From assembly GCA_937879825.1 (NCBI GenBank), contig CALFMQ010000194.1:1-7281 (forward strand): a stretch of DNA of 7,281 nucleotides, given 5' to 3'. Of the stretch, positions 7,001 to 7,281 are shown one piece after another. The stretch comes from an uncultured Phycisphaerales bacterium. GTDB taxonomy: Bacteria > Planctomycetota > Phycisphaerae > Phycisphaerales > UBA1924. Position 1 is the stretch's first letter. The number at the start of each line of letters is the position of its first letter. The notes below the pieces were generated by a model. It saw only the letters and a program-made list of their open reading frames with translations. It did no database searches and had not been told where the DNA came from. The position numbers and the translations under genes were made by a program.

Positions 7001-7238
7001 CGTGCCGCTGGCGCTGGCCGCGGGTGAACCGGGCAGCGAACTGCTCGCGCCCCTCGCCATCGTCACCCTCGGAGGACTGCTGACCTCCACGTTCCTGAAT
7101 CTCATTGTCGTCCCGGCGGGATACTCGCTTGTCTTCGGCCACAAGCCCGAGCGTCGTCCTGCTGGCCATCCATCCGTGCTTTCCCGGCTCGTCGGTGTGT
7201 TCCGCCGACCCAAAGCCATCACCTCAAAGGAGTCCTGA
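4002..7238 (+). CDS. Heavy-metal efflux RND permease (CusA/CzcA family)
   Basis: This 1078-residue inner-membrane pump uses the proton gradient to drive metal out through the adaptor and outer-membrane factor. It has the RND layout: TM1 (about 12-30), a large periplasmic loop (31-338), TM2-TM6 (about 343-497), TM7 (about 537-556), a second large loop (557-868), and TM8-TM12 (about 870-1050). The opening has the family signature DVFPELNAPTVTI and a two-repeat porter domain. The TM4 motif is A399-I-G-V-L-V-D405-D406-A-I-I-D410-V-E412-N. D405 and E412 match the proton-relay and metal-path acids of CusA, and D406 replaces the Ala or Gly found in CusA and CzcA. After TM7 comes GRAERDEHAEP (610-620). 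By recalled alignment, the CusA Met sites read Leu, His667 and Leu here. A segment of about 25 residues (914-938) before TM10 has no match in CusA as I recall it, but looks usual for this subgroup. Family is certain; substrate (divalent cation versus Cu/Ag) is open. Confidence 0.96.
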   Translation: MLKAVIRFSLRYSTLVLIAAVMIVGYAGYRLPRMSVDVFPELNAPTVTIMAEAGGLAADEVEQYVTFPIETAVNGMSGVRRVRSASAIGLGIVWVDLEWGSDLFDARQLVAERLVTARENLPDEVEPFITPITSIAGEIMLISLSSPDGSVSPMQLRSYGEFDLRTKILAVPGVAQVVAIGGELPEYQVNVDQERLRLYDLTITDVVEAAGGAHSTASGGYLVNVDNFEIPIRQQSRVTRPEDIANTVIKYHEGVPVTIGQVAEVILGPAIKRGTASEGGEPAVVLSIQKSPGTNTLALTDSLDALFDQIEPTLPGGVVLNRDVVRQSHFIDRAVHNVTKVLGEAVIIVLVVLVLFLMNLRTTLITLTAIPISLAVGLLMMDAMNLGLNVMTLGGLTVAIGVLVDDAIIDVENVFRRLKQNRAMPEAEQRPFTEVIFDASNEIRPAMVFATVIIVMVFVPLLFLQGLEGRFFQPLALTYMISILASLVVALTVVPAMCRFLLKGKLGGKHEDRDGFLVRLLKRAYEPSLRAAIRYRAWVLSTAGAVTAAALLLASTFGSSFLPSFNEGTFTVFLLAPPGTSIVESDRLATEVEKQLVQIEGVRSVSRRTGRAERDEHAEPVSNSEIEVTVDAGSDRFEVREQIDRILGAVPGITTMVGQPIEHRLSHVLSGTPAAIAINVFGEDLTELRDVAKAIEAELQGLPGARDVNANREVLITTLPIRYRHAELAAVGLSPADAAEQVREALYGEVVDTVNQGVRQYDLVVRLAPEERESIRQVRDLLLSGRGGATVRLSDVADIGPERSSNLITRENAQRKAVVSLNVAEGSNLGDLVAQVQERVDPIVQRAGMTVSYGGQFEAQQSASRTILVAGVAVVLIMLMLLQISTGSMRAAVLVMLNMPLALIGGIAAIYITEGGGLVHNTLALIGIGGPYIPPVVSIASLVGFITLFGIAVRNGILLINHYNHLMEAEGVPLGEAIVQGSMERLVPILMTAISAVLGLVPLALAAGEPGSELLAPLAIVTLGGLLTSTFLNLIVVPAGYSLVFGHKPERRPAGHPSVLSRLVGVFRRPKAITSKES
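7226..7232 (+). promoter_or_regulatory. Ribosome binding site of the gene after the permease
   Basis: AAAGGAG lies 8 nt before the ATG at 7241 and overlaps the last permease codons. It is among the best Shine-Dalgarno matches in the window and is the main support that a real gene starts at 7241. Confidence 0.75.
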
Positions 7239-7240
7239 AC

Positions 7241-7281
7241 ATGAACGATCTCATCAAGATGCTCGCCGTTGCCGGTACGGC
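7241..7281 (+). CDS. Start of an unidentified gene in the efflux operon (3' end outside window)
   Basis: Only the first 13 full codons are present, reading MNDLIKMLAVAGT, followed by an incomplete Ala codon (gc). One basic residue followed by a hydrophobic run suggests the start of a signal peptide, so the product is probably exported or a lipoprotein. It begins 2 bp after the permease stop and has a strong ribosome binding site, so it is very likely co-translated with the pump. Genes in this position of metal-efflux operons often encode small periplasmic metal-binding proteins, but nothing visible here allows a family call. Confidence 0.7.
   Translation, partial: MNDLIKMLAVAGT

Noticed and set aside
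1..7281. Mobile element, CRISPR array, tRNA or toxin-antitoxin pair
   Set aside because: No transposase, integrase, spaced direct repeats, tRNA-like fold or small paired genes were found on either strand.

Overview
The window is a stretch of GC-rich bacterial DNA with every recognisable gene on the + strand. It carries most of a heavy-metal resistance locus: the tail of a cation diffusion facilitator (CDF) transporter, a small His/Cys-rich exported protein, and a complete tripartite HME-RND efflux system (outer-membrane factor, periplasmic adaptor, inner-membrane permease). The first codons of a further gene follow. Cell type: Gram-negative (diderm), because the three RND parts only make sense with two membranes and both the outer-membrane factor and the adaptor carry lipoprotein signal peptides. 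The permease and adaptor sequence style, and the small His/Cys-rich gene before the outer-membrane factor, resemble systems I associate with Planctomycetes, Verrucomicrobia and similar environmental bacteria. That taxonomic guess is from memory and weak.

Layout. 1-242: 3' end of a short CDF gene. 243-530: non-coding, with a few small dyads; its 3' end holds a plausible promoter (TATACT -10 box next to a perfect 6-bp dyad) placed so close to the next start codon that the message may be nearly leaderless. 531-956: 141-residue exported protein with six His and five Cys between residues 30 and 70. 957-1041: short gap whose two ends are complementary, so the RNA could fold and hide the ribosome binding site of the next gene. 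1042-2526: TolC/CusC-type lipoprotein. 2523-3998: CusB/CzcB-type adaptor lipoprotein, overlapping the previous gene by 4 bp. 4002-7238: 1078-residue CusA/CzcA-type permease, 3 bp after the adaptor. 7241 to the end: start of a gene 2 bp after the permease, with a strong ribosome binding site.

How they work together. The CDF protein would export metal from cytoplasm to periplasm. The permease (proton-driven), adaptor and outer-membrane factor would then move metal from the periplasm or inner membrane out of the cell. The His-rich tails of the adaptor and the His/Cys-rich small protein could bind metal in the periplasm. The metal cannot be read with confidence. Permease TM4 keeps the essential Asp and Glu of the family, but by my recalled alignment the copper/silver-type Met triad of E. 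coli CusA is absent and His-based ligands are more prominent. This suggests divalent cations (Zn, Co, Cd, Ni) or an uncharacterised specificity. No metal-sensing regulator is encoded in the window. I see no mobile element, CRISPR array, tRNA or rRNA. The most original points are the small His/Cys-rich protein, the possible translational coupling in the 957-1041 gap, and the permease's divergence from CusA at functional positions.
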